This document shows positions 12,604 through 21,592 of a DNA stretch of 34,634 bases, piece by piece. The notes beneath the pieces were generated by a model. The model was not told the origin of the DNA. It made no database searches and saw only the letters and a program-made list of their open reading frames with translations. Source of the stretch: Stramenopiles sp. TOSAG23-6 (Eukaryota > Sar); the NCBI GenBank assembly GCA_900128565.1, contig LT635951.1:1-34634 (forward strand), read 5' to 3'. The number at the start of each line of letters is the position of its first letter. Within the stretch, counting starts at the first letter, position 1. The translations under genes were made by a program, and so were the position numbers.

Positions 12604-13212
12604 TTACCAGGGATTGTAATCGTCATCGATATCATAAGCAAGAGCTTCTACCTGAGCTACTGGTAGTTCCATATTTTTATTGGTCGCTTTTGATTTAGTT
12701 TTCATGGGTCCTGGTTTTCCATTAGATAGATACAACACATCTAAAAGTAAAACACCAATTTCAATAATTGTAACAAAAATAAGCATGACAATCCCAGAAC
12801 CAGGCTTGATAGATGCTTCTTTATGTAATATAGATTTAATAGAAGATACGTTATCAAACCAGTTTGCCCACGCAATTAAACTGAAGAGAGCGCTTCCAAA
12901 TAGTGACAGTCTCCAATAAGCAAATAATTCACTGAAAATTTTTCCAGCTGGTAAGAAAAGGAGAAGTACCAAAGTTAGTATTAACACCAAGAATGACAAA
13001 ATCGTAAAAGCGAGATAAGTTCTTCCATAATCATGAGAAAGTTCTCCAATTTTGTTCCAAGTCAAAGATGATTCAAGGCGGCCAAGCTTGACATTCCCAA
13101 GTGTTCCGTTGCACAAGGAAGCGAAGTGTAAGACAAACACACCAAGAAGAATGATATTACAAATCAAGTTTTCTCGAAAATTTCGGAATGGATCTTTACA
13201 ATTGATCATCAT
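12604..13212 (-). CDS. Four-helix membrane protein of unknown function
   Basis: The gene encodes 202 aa starting MMINCKDPFRN. Four hydrophobic segments are visible at about residues 16-35 (LICNIILLGVFVLHFASL), 68-90 (a long Leu-rich stretch), 99-116 (SLFGSALFSLIAWANW) and 140-162 (VMLIFVTIIEIGVLLLDVLYL). A short charged tail ends in DIDDDYNPW. The layout, with an extracellular loop between helices 1 and 2, resembles claudin/PMP22-type tetraspan proteins, but I see no diagnostic motif. It is intronless. The upstream region is shared with the divergent TPR gene (about 220 bp between starts), so the two could share a promoter. Confidence 0.8.
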   Translation of the reverse strand: MMINCKDPFRNFRENLICNIILLGVFVLHFASLCNGTLGNVKLGRLESSLTWNKIGELSHDYGRTYLAFTILSFLVLILTLVLLLFLPAGKIFSELFAYWRLSLFGSALFSLIAWANWFDNVSSIKSILHKEASIKPGSGIVMLIFVTIIEIGVLLLDVLYLSNGKPGPMKTKSKATNKNMELPVAQVEALAYDIDDDYNPW

Positions 13213-13348
13213 TATTAGAGAAGAAAGTGTATAGCTGGACTGTTCAAGTTTCGAACAACTTGTTTCACAATATTACAAACAAACACTACCTATACTGTAG
13301 TACATTACAAGTTTGCGCTGAATTCAAAATTTTTTAACGAGAGTACGG

Positions 13349-13358
13349 GTACCGGGTA
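13349..13358. promoter_or_regulatory. Candidate promoter motif TACCCGGTAC (copy 2, reverse orientation)
   Basis: GTACCGGGTA lies 77 bp before the ATG of the TPR gene, in the divergent intergenic region with the four-helix gene. It is the same 10-mer as at 1432 and 24352. It sits in an extended ACGGGTACCGGGTA context. Confidence 0.4.
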
Positions 13359-13435
13359 TCATTGAAATTCAAAAAAAATTGTATTCAAACAATGATTTCG
13401 ATTCTAATCTCAAATCAAAAAAGATCTTTTACAGT

Positions 13436-15692
13436 ATGGAACGATGGAATGAAAAGTGGGACAATTTACAGACTAGTTCGGACGAAGACGAACGAAGTAG
13501 CGCAGATGTAAGCAAAAATTCATTTGATAGAAAAAAGAGAGATGTTGTTTCCAGAGATAGTGTAAAGTCGTACGAACCCAGATTGAATTCGTTTGACTTG
13601 ATGAGACAAGCTATTGTTGGTGACGCTCACTCGGAAGCGCAATTGCGCACGCTAGGAAACAAATCTTTTAAAGATGGTGCAACGGCTAAAGCCGAAGGCT
13701 ATTATTCACAGGCGATTGAAAAAGCTTTGAAAAGAAGGGAAAAAAAAGTGTCTGAAAAACCAAAAATTCCTTTAGTGATGCCGTCCAACCTGGAAAGCGT
13801 AAATCCAGAGACTAGAGCTGCACTGGAGTCACTCGAAGAAGAGTTAATTGAAATAGAAAAATCTAAACTAGACCCAAACGAAACAATTCAGAAATTGTAT
13901 AATAATAGATCTATCGTACGTTATAAATTAGGAAAATTTGCAAAGTCTGTTAGGGATGCTCGAGCTGCGTCAAATATTCAAAAAGACTGGGTAAAAGCAT
14001 ATTGGAGAGAGGCGTTGGCTAGCTCTGCACTTGAACGTTATGATGATGCCATCAAAGCTTATAAAAAAGCTCTTAAATATGATCCTGGTAGTATTCGTTT
14101 AAAGAAAGAGCTTGAGTCTACTATATTTAAAAAATTCCGTAAAAGTACAAAGAAAAGTAAACAAATTAGTAGACAAAATTTGAAAGTTTTACGTCATAAT
14201 TCAACAGAAAAAGTTATCAATAAAAAGAGTCATAATAAAAATACTGACGAAACAAATGATATTAATGAAATAACAGATAATACGAATAAAATTCGTAAGA
14301 AAGCTCGTGACGAAGCAGCTAACGTATTGCTCGAAGCAATTAACGAAAAAGCAAGTGAGGAGGAAGCAGATAAAAAAGCTGCTAAAGATCTCGAAATACG
14401 CCAATCTCTTCTTTTACAAAAGATAGCAAGAGAAAAGCAAGATTCAAGTAACATGAAAAATGATGCAAGCATATCCGGATTACGGAAAGGTTTTTTGAAT
14501 CGATTGGACTCTGCTCAAAATGGTCAAAATTGTGAAAAAGTAGATACCTATAAGAATAGTAAAAAAAAATTGTTAGGTACGAAATGTCCTACGAAAAAAA
14601 AAAGTGAAAACAAACCAGTAAAAATGTTACTGCACCCACAAATACCAGTATCGAAAAATACAATAGAATTATTAGATATTATATCTGCTTTGGCATGGGC
14701 ACCCAAGGGAGGTACAAATATTGCCGGTGCTGCCGCTGCTTTATGCCATCAAGTAGTCCGCAAGGAAAAAGTATGTTTTCATGATTTCAATTTTGAATTT
14801 ATTTATCTTCATTGAAAATTTCGTACCTAACAAAAAAAAATACAAAAAAAAAATATTTTTTACAATACAACGTGGAAAGCAGTTTTTTCTTTATTTAGCA
14901 TATGATCACGGTAATCAAGTTGTTAAACCTGAAGAGTATGATTTAACTGCAAAATCTCCACGTGCAAGCCAAGTCTTATTTTGTCGTGTTTTATCAATGT
15001 ATGATGGAAATGCTGTAAATACAGCAGCATTATTAGCTTTGCATTCATTGTTATATCATTCAGTAGAAAAAAATACGAAAAAAGTAAACATGCCGGTTCG
15101 ACTTCTGCATCGTGGTAAAGAAGTAGTTGACTATGGGCTTTGTTGTGGTTATCTGAAAGGTATTGAACAACTTGTTCTTGTTTCTTCTTGGGAGGGAATC
15201 CCTGAATCTAAATGGGAAATGGAGAAACAAAATCTTGAACAACACGAGTGGATTTATTTCCGTCTCAATTCAGGACAAATTTATTTTTTAGATTTTTCAG
15301 CTGAACAGTTTGGTGAAACTCCTCTTTTGATTCCCCATGCGAAGAATGTTGATGATTTTGTACATTGCATTTCATCCGCAAATAAATTTGCACCAGCAGG
15401 CGCACCTGCTAATATTTCAGTGCCTATTTTGTTTTGTAAAGCGGAAGCTGCAAAAGTTAGGTATGAAATTGAGAGAAATATTGATAAAACAGCCATAGCA
15501 ATGAGAGTAAGAATAGCTGAAAATGCGAGCGAAGATTCGCTACAAATTAAAGTAGAAAAAAATATGAATCTTGAGGAAGAAGTGAAACTTGCAAGGAAGA
15601 TGTCTGCAGTGCATATTATTAAGTTATTTTTACAGTCATTTAAGCCAAAATTGATTCAATCCTTTCCATATATTCATAAAAGCATTAATTAG
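13436..15692 (+). CDS. TPR-repeat protein with a conserved-looking C-terminal region
   Basis: Exons 13436-14770 and 14871-15692 encode 718 aa. The first ATG gives MERWNEKWDNLQ. About three tetratricopeptide repeats occupy residues 65-220: GNKSFKDGATAKAEGYYSQA begins the first, and KAYWREALASSALERYDDA and AIKAYKKALKYDPGSI belong to the last; the first helix pair contains a charged insert. A lysine-rich linker follows, partly made from an antisense introner relic (14527-14617). The second half (ALAWAPKGGTNIAGAAAA, then FFLYLAYDHGNQVV and VLFCRVLSMYDGNAVNTAAL) is globular but not recognised. TPRs usually bind Hsp90/Hsp70 tails or complex partners, so a co-chaperone-like role is possible but unproven. 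An introner sits at the start of the second half. Confidence 0.85.
14527..14617 (-). mobile_element. Antisense introner relic translated as part of the TPR protein
   Basis: Read on the minus strand, this stretch has the introner order: GTTTGTTTTCAC, a T10 tract, CGTAGGACATTTCGTACCTAAC, a T-rich stretch, then CTTTTTCACAATTTTG. Its spacing and length (about 91 nt) match the ten introners. It lies in reverse orientation to the gene, is open in the gene's frame and encodes the lysine-rich linker (KKKLLGTKCPTKKKSE). It seems to be an insertion that cannot be spliced and was kept as protein sequence. Confidence 0.65.
14771..14870 (+). mobile_element. Introner 3 (100 nt, phase 0) in the TPR gene
   Basis: Starts GTATGTTTTC, has core TTGAAAATTTCGTACCTAAC, and ends ATTTTTTACAATA-CAA. 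The preceding exon ends AAA, so two of three flank bases match. No AG occurs inside. The length is not a multiple of three; removal joins VVRKEK to RGKQFFLYLAYD. Confidence 0.85.
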
Positions 15693-15780
15693 TTGTTCAT
15701 AAAAACATTAATTAGTTATTTTTTAACGATATTCATTTATTTAAAACAAAAGTGTGTACAACATTGTCGACATATTGTAA

Positions 15781-16401
15781 CTAAAGCCACCATGGTGCTG
15801 GCGGAAGAATAAACCAAGGTGTTCGCATATAGTCAATCAACACTTCTTCACCAGGTTGGAGCGACTTTATTGTATATATCGAGAAACCATTAGATGTAAG
15901 TGAACCCACAAGAATACTATTTGCAACTCGTTTATGATTGATTTTCCGACCCAAGTCAGTCATCACAGGATTTGAATATAGGTACCAAGGTTCAAGAAGT
16001 AAAGAGTTAGTTGTTGATAATGATACTGCCTCAAAGAGACAAACACCTGCATCTGAGAAATCAGTCACAAAAACACCATTTCCATGAATATTACTTGGTG
16101 CAACTTTCAGTCCAGAAATGTCACGACAACTTGGATAGACTGGTGTGCTACACTGCCAATAAAAATGCTTTGTAATAGCCAAAAACATAAATAATCGTGA
16201 TACCCACACANTAATTGCACAAAAAAACATTGATATCGACAATACAAAAGACGACTTCTTTATGTGCAAATAAGACGCTATAGTATCATGAGATAAATAG
16301 TAGAAAACATGGGATAGTGCAATAGCCCAGCACAATAGAATCATCATTATTCTAGCTCGGCATTTTGGTGAGTTTCTCAGTTGGTATATTAAGTCACTCA
16401 A
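15781..16401 (-). CDS. Membrane-anchored SET-domain protein
   Basis: The gene encodes 206 aa. The N-terminal third is hydrophobic, with two or three likely membrane segments (residues about 20-40 and 48-78); one codon there is unknown because of the N at 16211. From about residue 95 the SET fold is readable: NIHGNGVFVTDF (GxG motif), FEAVSL, GRKINHKRVANS (the NHxxxxN cofactor and substrate motif) and LQPGEEVLIDY followed by PWFI. SET proteins methylate lysine on histones or other proteins with S-adenosylmethionine. No pre-SET or post-SET cysteines are seen. Membrane anchoring is unusual and suggests a non-chromatin substrate, which is inference. The 3' end converges on the TPR gene with 88 bp between stops. 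Confidence 0.8.
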   Translation of the reverse strand: MSDLIYQLRNSPKCRARIMMILLCWAIALSHVFYYLSHDTIASYLHIKKSSFVLSISMFFCAIXVWVSRLFMFLAITKHFYWQCSTPVYPSCRDISGLKVAPSNIHGNGVFVTDFSDAGVCLFEAVSLSTTNSLLLEPWYLYSNPVMTDLGRKINHKRVANSILVGSLTSNGFSIYTIKSLQPGEEVLIDYMRTPWFILPPAPWWL

Positions 16402-16937
16402 AAGTTAGCTCTCGCGAAATTGTATTGACGGAAAGTGCGCGGAGAGAATGTTCTTAAAGCTATAATACTAATTCATATGAATGTGGATTCGCTGTGGATG
16501 GATTCTTTGTTTATGAGTGACTTAGAGTGAGTGATTTTCGATTTCGATTTTGATCAAGTCAAGATGAAGAGAGATCCGTTACGATGACTCGGCCAGCCCA
16601 GCGCCAGGTAGTGTCAAAAATTTAGGAACATCATCATGATTCATGAATCATGACTGTTGTTGTTGTTTTAAATATCAGTTAGTTCATAAAAAATATAGGT
16701 AGTATATCTAAACGCTGTCATAGAGAAACATATTTTAACTTCATTAAAACCAATTGTCATTTCATCAAAGACAAGTAATTTCTGCTTTAATTTGTGGATA
16801 CTTTTAGTTTTCTTTCTTCACACGAGATAGTATCAAACATCACTCATTCGTCGCTGACTTTTAACTTGGATAGTATATTTCACTAAGTGGTTGTTTTCCC
16901 ACATCAACTTGCCACAGGACTAAAAATATAATCTAGT
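16402..16937. other. Divergent intergenic region between the SET and TBC genes
   Basis: No gene is recognised. It must contain promoters for both neighbours. It holds a perfect 20-bp palindrome at 16634-16653. The remainder is AT-rich without clear repeats. Confidence 0.6.
16634..16653. promoter_or_regulatory. Perfect 20-bp palindrome
   Basis: TCATGATTCATGAATCATGA equals its own reverse complement. It is about 230 bp upstream of the SET start and 285 bp upstream of the TBC start, so it could be a dimeric factor site or a chance cruciform. The role is inferred only from symmetry and position. Confidence 0.4.
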
Positions 16938-18484
16938 ATGCAACTTGTTTATATAGTATGTGTATTTTATGCTACTGTCTCTACGATACAAACAGTTCAT
17001 GCGATGAGATGGGTTTTAAAAAAGTCATTAAAGTTAAAGTGTGAAAGAGTGGGAATCCAAGGTGACAACAATTTTCGAAGTTGTTCAGCTTGTGCTAAAA
17101 ATTATGGATGCGGTTGGTGTGAAGTGGGTACAATATTTAATGGCAATCCTCTTGGTTCAAGTAAAATTTTTCCTAATAAGCATCAGTGTATTTCTCTAAA
17201 AGATGAATGTATCGGAACTCTATTTCACCGGGGACTCTGTCATGAACCACGAAAAATAAGACGTGAAAAGTGGTTGGAAGTAAGTGAAACCAACCGTCGA
17301 ATCAACGGAGATGAAAAGTATCGCAACTACTTGGATGTATGGGAAATTGAAAAGATAAGTGAAGCACAAATATCACGAGATACATCACGTTCAGGTGTTA
17401 AAGGTAACCAAATAATCAATTTAGGAAATGTTTTGAAAGCATATGCTGTATATGATAAAGAAGTCAAATATCAACAAGGAATGTATGCTTTCATCATTTT
17501 TAAAATTTAAAATTTTAATTTGTTTTTCATCGAAAATTTCATACCTAATTAATTTCAAACTTTAAGACATATGTTTTCACAATATATGTATGTTTTATTT
17601 TTTTTCAATTTCGATTGTTTTTTCGTACGAAATTTTGTACCTAACAATTTTTTTTTTGAAATATTTTTCACAATATATGAATCTAATAGCAGGAATGTTT
17701 TTGAAACTGAATATGAATGAAGAAGAAGCATTTTGGATGCTTGTGTCTGTGATGCAAAATGATAAGTATTATCTTAAAAATTTGTTTCTCAATGACCCTA
17801 AAAAAATGACACACAGATTGTATATTTTTATCATCAATTCCGAATTTATTTTTTTTCGAACTCAAAAGGTTTCGCATCTAACATTTGTTTTCTAAAAATA
17901 TTTTTCCACAATATTTAAATGATATAAATAAAATGTTAAATTTTGTCAGGAGAGAATTTTTACATAATTTTATTGATCCTGTACATCATGAAACGTTGGA
18001 AAAAAATCATGACGAGTTAATGTACGTTTTCACCATTAATTTCAAATTTATTTGTTTTACTAAGAAAATTTCGTACCTAACGATGTTTTTACTAAAAAAC
18101 AAAAATATTTTTTCACAAAACATGATGTTGGAACAGTCTAGATGTATCCAATGGATGGAAAGTGTATTTATTGTATCTTTTAGAACATATTTATTACATC
18201 ATATATGGGATTTTCTACTCACTGATGATGAGAATACTATGGAGCATAACTTATTGCTAGTTATTGGATCCTTCTATCATCTCGCCCTGAAGCATTCCTT
18301 TGAAAAATTTCATAATATAACACCTGACCAAGTTGAACAGGTAATGTCCACTTGGATACCTAATCAAGTTACTTTGGAACAACTGAATGAAGCTTTGTAT
18401 GAAAGAAAATCAACGTATATACAAGTTACAGAAACTAATATTATTGCAGAAGCTGAAACAAAGTCTGACATTGAGAGATATTGA
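16938..18484 (+). CDS. PSI-like domain plus TBC Rab-GAP domain protein
   Basis: Five exon segments bounded by four introners (16938-17482, then 17679-17819, 17917-18021 and 18124-18484, with two abutting introners in the first gap) give 383 aa. The TBC domain activates Rab GTP hydrolysis; both catalytic fingers are visible, ISRDTSR (arginine finger, IxxDxxR) and YQQGMNLIAG (glutamine finger), then EEEAFWMLV and HHIWDFLL. The glutamine-finger motif is only complete after the double introner is removed. Unexpectedly, the N terminus looks like a signal peptide (residues 1-22, MQLVYIVCVFYATVSTIQ) followed by a Cys-rich PSI-like module (CERVG, SCSACAKNYGCGWC, CISLKDEC). That would normally be lumenal, whereas TBC domains act in the cytosol. 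No membrane segment separates them. Confidence 0.85.
17483..17587 (+). mobile_element. Introner 4 (105 nt), first of an abutting pair
   Basis: Starts GTATGCTTTC after exon ...GGAAT, has core TCGAAAATTTCATACCTAATT, and ends TTTTCACAATA-TAT. Two of three flank bases match (AAT/TAT). The base after its end is the first base of introner 5. Phase 2. Confidence 0.8.
17588..17678 (+). mobile_element. Introner 5 (91 nt), second of an abutting pair
   Basis: Starts GTATGTTTTATTTTT, has core TACGAAATTTTGTACCTAAC, and ends TATTTTTCACAATA-TAT. The TAT just before it is the end of introner 4, an exact 3-bp duplication, so this copy probably inserted into the 3' edge of its neighbour. No AG inside. Removing both joins GGAAT to GAATCTA, restoring QGMNLIAG. 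Confidence 0.88.
17820..17916 (+). mobile_element. Introner 6 (97 nt, phase 2) in the TBC gene
   Basis: Starts GTATATTTTT, has a decayed core (AAAAGGTTTCGCATCTAAC), and ends TATTTTTCCACAATA-TTT. The exon before it ends ATT (two of three match). Removal joins KKMTHR to LNDINKML. This is one of the most diverged copies. Confidence 0.75.
18022..18123 (+). mobile_element. Introner 7 (102 nt, phase 2) in the TBC gene
   Basis: Starts GTACGTTTTC, has core AAGAAAATTTCGTACCTAAC, and ends TTTTTTCACAAAA-CAT; the exon ends AAT. The length is a multiple of three and there is no in-frame stop, so retention would add 34 residues rather than break the protein. Removal joins HDELM to MLEQSRCIQW. Confidence 0.78.
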
Positions 18485-18782
18485 ACTTTTAAGCAACATA
18501 ATCAATAATTTATATGAGCTGCTCCTTTGGTATATGTTCCGTTGGAGTTTTAATAATACTTACAAAAATTAAATTGCTATATGCCATCGCCAGATAGATT
18601 CACTAACTGTTCACAGTCATAGCGAAACTTTTGAGTTCTAACGCTTAAATAAGTTCAAAATTTACATGAAAATAAAATATGTCGATATCCAGATATTTTT
18701 TTATCTTCTCTTTATTAGATACATCAAGCGATACCATGATGGATCCTTTACTCTACATTTTTTTCGTTCAATAAAATACCTC

Positions 18783-19283
18783 TTAATAACCGTCTCCACT
18801 TGAATAGCCACCGCCTCCACCATAATAGCCACCGCCCCCACTTGAACCACCATAATAGCCACCGCCTCCACTTGAACCACCGTAATAGCCACCGCCTCCA
18901 TTTGAACCACCGTAATAGCCACCGCCTCCACTAGAACCACTGTAATAGCCACCGCCTCCACTTGAACCACCATAATAGCCACCGCCTCCACTTGAATCTC
19001 CGTTGTAGCCACCATTTCCACTTGAACTATGACCCTTGCTCCCACTTGATCCATTGTTTCCAATAGAACCTCCGGAGCCTTTACTTTTCCCGCAGTTTGA
19101 TGATGAATTCCAATGAGGAACCTTACCGGCGTTCATATTTCTCGCCGCAGCACTTTGAGCTCGAGCAGCAAAAGATCCTTTCTCAATTCTACCGTTTCGA
19201 GCATATTCGTTTGACATTACGCGACGTGCAGCTTCTCCGTCAAATAGATGTGGTTTAGGCATAATGGCAAATATTACAGGCAC
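18783..19283 (-). CDS. Gly/Tyr/Ser-rich repeat protein
   Basis: The gene encodes up to 166 aa. A second ATG at 19262 (MPKPHLFDGEAARRVM) is as good a start as the first. The N-terminal 60 residues are ordinary and Ala/Arg-containing (GSFAARAQSAAARNMNAG). The rest is a low-complexity tail of about seven GGGGYYGGSS decapeptides ending GGYSSGDGY. Such tails occur in glycine-rich RNA-binding proteins, cell-wall proteins and phase-separating proteins; no RNA-recognition motif or clear signal peptide is visible, so the role is open. Intronless. Confidence 0.65.
   Translation of the reverse strand: MPVIFAIMPKPHLFDGEAARRVMSNEYARNGRIEKGSFAARAQSAAARNMNAGKVPHWNSSSNCGKSKGSGGSIGNNGSSGSKGHSSSGNGGYNGDSSGGGGYYGGSSGGGGYYSGSSGGGGYYGGSNGGGGYYGGSSGGGGYYGGSSGGGGYYGGGGGYSSGDGY
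18801..19020 (-). repeat. 30-bp tandem repeat encoding GGGGYYGGSS
   Basis: About seven imperfect copies of a 30-bp unit (plus strand CCACTTGAACCACCATAATA...) lie in tandem within the Gly-rich gene. Copies differ mainly at silent or Ser/Asn positions. Confidence 0.9.
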
Positions 19284-19568
19284 AGTTCTAGTAATTGCTA
19301 TTGTATAGCTTTATATGATGGGTCTAATAAGAGGGCACCCCACGATACCACGGTCCACAGGCACCAATCAAATTACTATTAGTGGTTTTATTAAACTTTT
19401 ATAATATTATTAAAATATTATGACAGTATCCGCTGCGCGCTGAATATATTTATTTATGGGGAACCGTTTTTCGTGTTATTCCAGTTATATAATTCAAGAG
19501 TATGATGATGAGAATAATTCTTGAAGTGGTCATTACTAAAATACAATTACAAATATTTGTATCAATAT

Positions 19569-21592
19569 TTAATTTTTAATAACATCATTCATGTTTCCTT
19601 TTACTAACGATTGAAAATCATCTACTCGTTTATTACTACCTATTAAAATTCGATTTGTCTCGGTATTTGATACATTTATATTCGTATCGTATGGCGAGAG
19701 TGAAATACTCTGAGGCCAAGAAGTAGACAGCATATATTTAACAATTTCAAATTGTATAGATTCTTGGGATTCTCCCCGAAAGGAGGCATTTGACAAATTT
19801 GAAATTACATCTGCACCAAATATCGTCCGTAACAAATCTCTATCTGAATTATATAATTTTTCCAAACTAATGTCAGAGAATGTAACATCTATACCAATAT
19901 TTACTGCAATCATACCCCATGGTTGAATTGTACTACGAGCAATTTCAAATATATTTTTATGTTTACATGGAAATTTTACATCATTTGTACCTAAAAAATA
20001 AATTGGCCACGAATCTTGGCTAAATACATCTATTAATACGGCATCAAATTTTTCTTGGGTACCATTCGCTATTCTTTTTGATGCTTTTCTTAGATATGAT
20101 AATCCATCATCATGTAATACATCTAACCCTTTTCCTTTGACTTCAAAGCAATGCTGTGCAGCCTCAATGACGGCCAGATTATGTATTTTGGAAAAATATT
20201 TCAAAATTTTTTTGTTAGGTACAGAATTTCGTACGAAAAAAAAAATCGAAATTAAAAGAAAATAAAACATTCATGCTCTACACAAGTAATATGTGCATTT
20301 GGATAATGACGTTGCAAAAATAAAGCAATTTGTCCACCTCCGATACCAAGTAATAAGAAACGCGGCGATTCACATTCATTTGATTCAAAATGAAAAGGTA
20401 AAAGAGATACCATCGTTTTCTGATACCAATTTTCTAATTTCGATCCTTTTGGATTTCGTGTATCCCATTCACTTTCACAAAAGTTGCCTTCAATGGGTGA
20501 TAAGTCAGGATTTATAGAACGGATTTTATTTGATGGTTGCTTTTGTTCTTTACGTTGAAGAGTTTCACCCCAATTCCAAACACCAAACTGAAGAACTCGA
20601 TAGTAATCACATTGTAAAACAATAACTGCTTCATTTTCTTTTGGTAATTTGTAGGTACAGTTTCCTGTATTTATTTTACCACTTGAGTAGCTAAATTGTC
20701 TATTTTTTCCAATATTAAAATATAGTATAGAAAAACCAGGAGATTTGAAATTCACTACATTTGAAAGTTGTCGCAAGGTTTCAAATTCTGCTGTGTCATA
20801 ATACCAACTTGGAATACAAATATTTTCTATACCATTTTCTATACCATTTTGTATACCATTTTCTATTCCATTTTGTATACTATTTTGTATACCATTTTCT
20901 ATACCATTTTCTATACAACCAACTTTAGTAGATTCAAATTGATCAGTTGTTGTAGATTCCACAGGAATACTCCCATATTTACCGAGTACTCGTAATGTCT
21001 CAAGTACATGATATTTTTCATACATAAAGATATCCTCTTTACTTCGCTCGTTTTGAATTAATAGTAATAAAGCTAAAACCGTATTACTTCCAACTACCTC
21101 AACCCCGGCTACAACGCCGCAAGAAAACACCAAATGATATATAGCAATAGCAGCATAAATACGAATGCAACAAGCTTCGATCATCGATATCTCAACTATA
21201 TTGGGTTGTAATTGACCGAAAGAATCAATACCAGTAGATAGAAGTACAGCCAGATGTCGCGCTGCACCAAGTTGCAAAGTTCTCTGTCCAACACTTCGAT
21301 ATGTCGCATCAACTGTAACAGTTTGAGGCACAAGTCTAAAATCGTGCTTGTGAGAAAGAACACCATTGAATGCAAAACACAAATTTCGCAAAGCTGTTAT
21401 TAAAAGCGTGGGATCACAAATCGAAAGTTGAGTGCACGCATAAGAAGCTGTACTCACACGAAACTGTGTGGTCTCGGTAATTTTCTTCCATGACTTACAC
21501 ACGCAACGTAACACTCGTGCAAGTTCCTCAGGACAAATCATACCAGGAAGCATGGTGAGAATCACTAGTGGGGTAGTTCTTTCCTTTGCCAT
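19569..21592 (-). CDS. Large protein with a C-terminal spermidine synthase/METTL13-like methyltransferase fold
   Basis: Exons 21592-20273 and 20180-19569 encode 643 aa. The N-terminal 400 residues are mostly helical and not recognised. A tract of alternating IENG/IQNG lies near residues 228-256. From about residue 420 a class I methyltransferase fold appears: LLLGIGGGQIALFLQ (nucleotide-binding loop), then HITCVEHNLAVIEAAQHCF (acidic strand 2, as in VELDPxVVExA), DDGLSYL and FDAVLIDVFSQD. The fold binds S-adenosylmethionine or its decarboxylated form, so the protein is either a lysine methyltransferase-like enzyme or an aminopropyltransferase relative. The introner interrupts the strand-2 motif itself. 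The start is the first ATG (MAKERTTPLV). Confidence 0.82.
20181..20272 (-). mobile_element. Introner 8 (92 nt, phase 0), GA start, in the methyltransferase gene
   Basis: On the minus strand it starts GAATGTTTTATTTTC where others have GTATGTTTT. It has core TACGAAATTCTGTACCTAAC and ends TATTTTTCCAAAATA-CAT. The exon ends CAT, an exact 3-bp repeat. No AG occurs inside. Removal gives VEHNLAVIEAA, which aligns without gaps to the family VELDPxVVExA pattern. Forcing a GT start one codon later gives VEHEYLAVIEAA, with one extra residue. Confidence 0.85.
20824..20913 (-). repeat. 12-bp tandem repeat encoding alternating IENG/IQNG
   Basis: About seven copies of TACCATTTTCTA-like 12-mers (plus strand) with C/G and C/T variants. 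The copies stay in frame, so length changes alter only the number of tetrapeptides. Confidence 0.9.
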
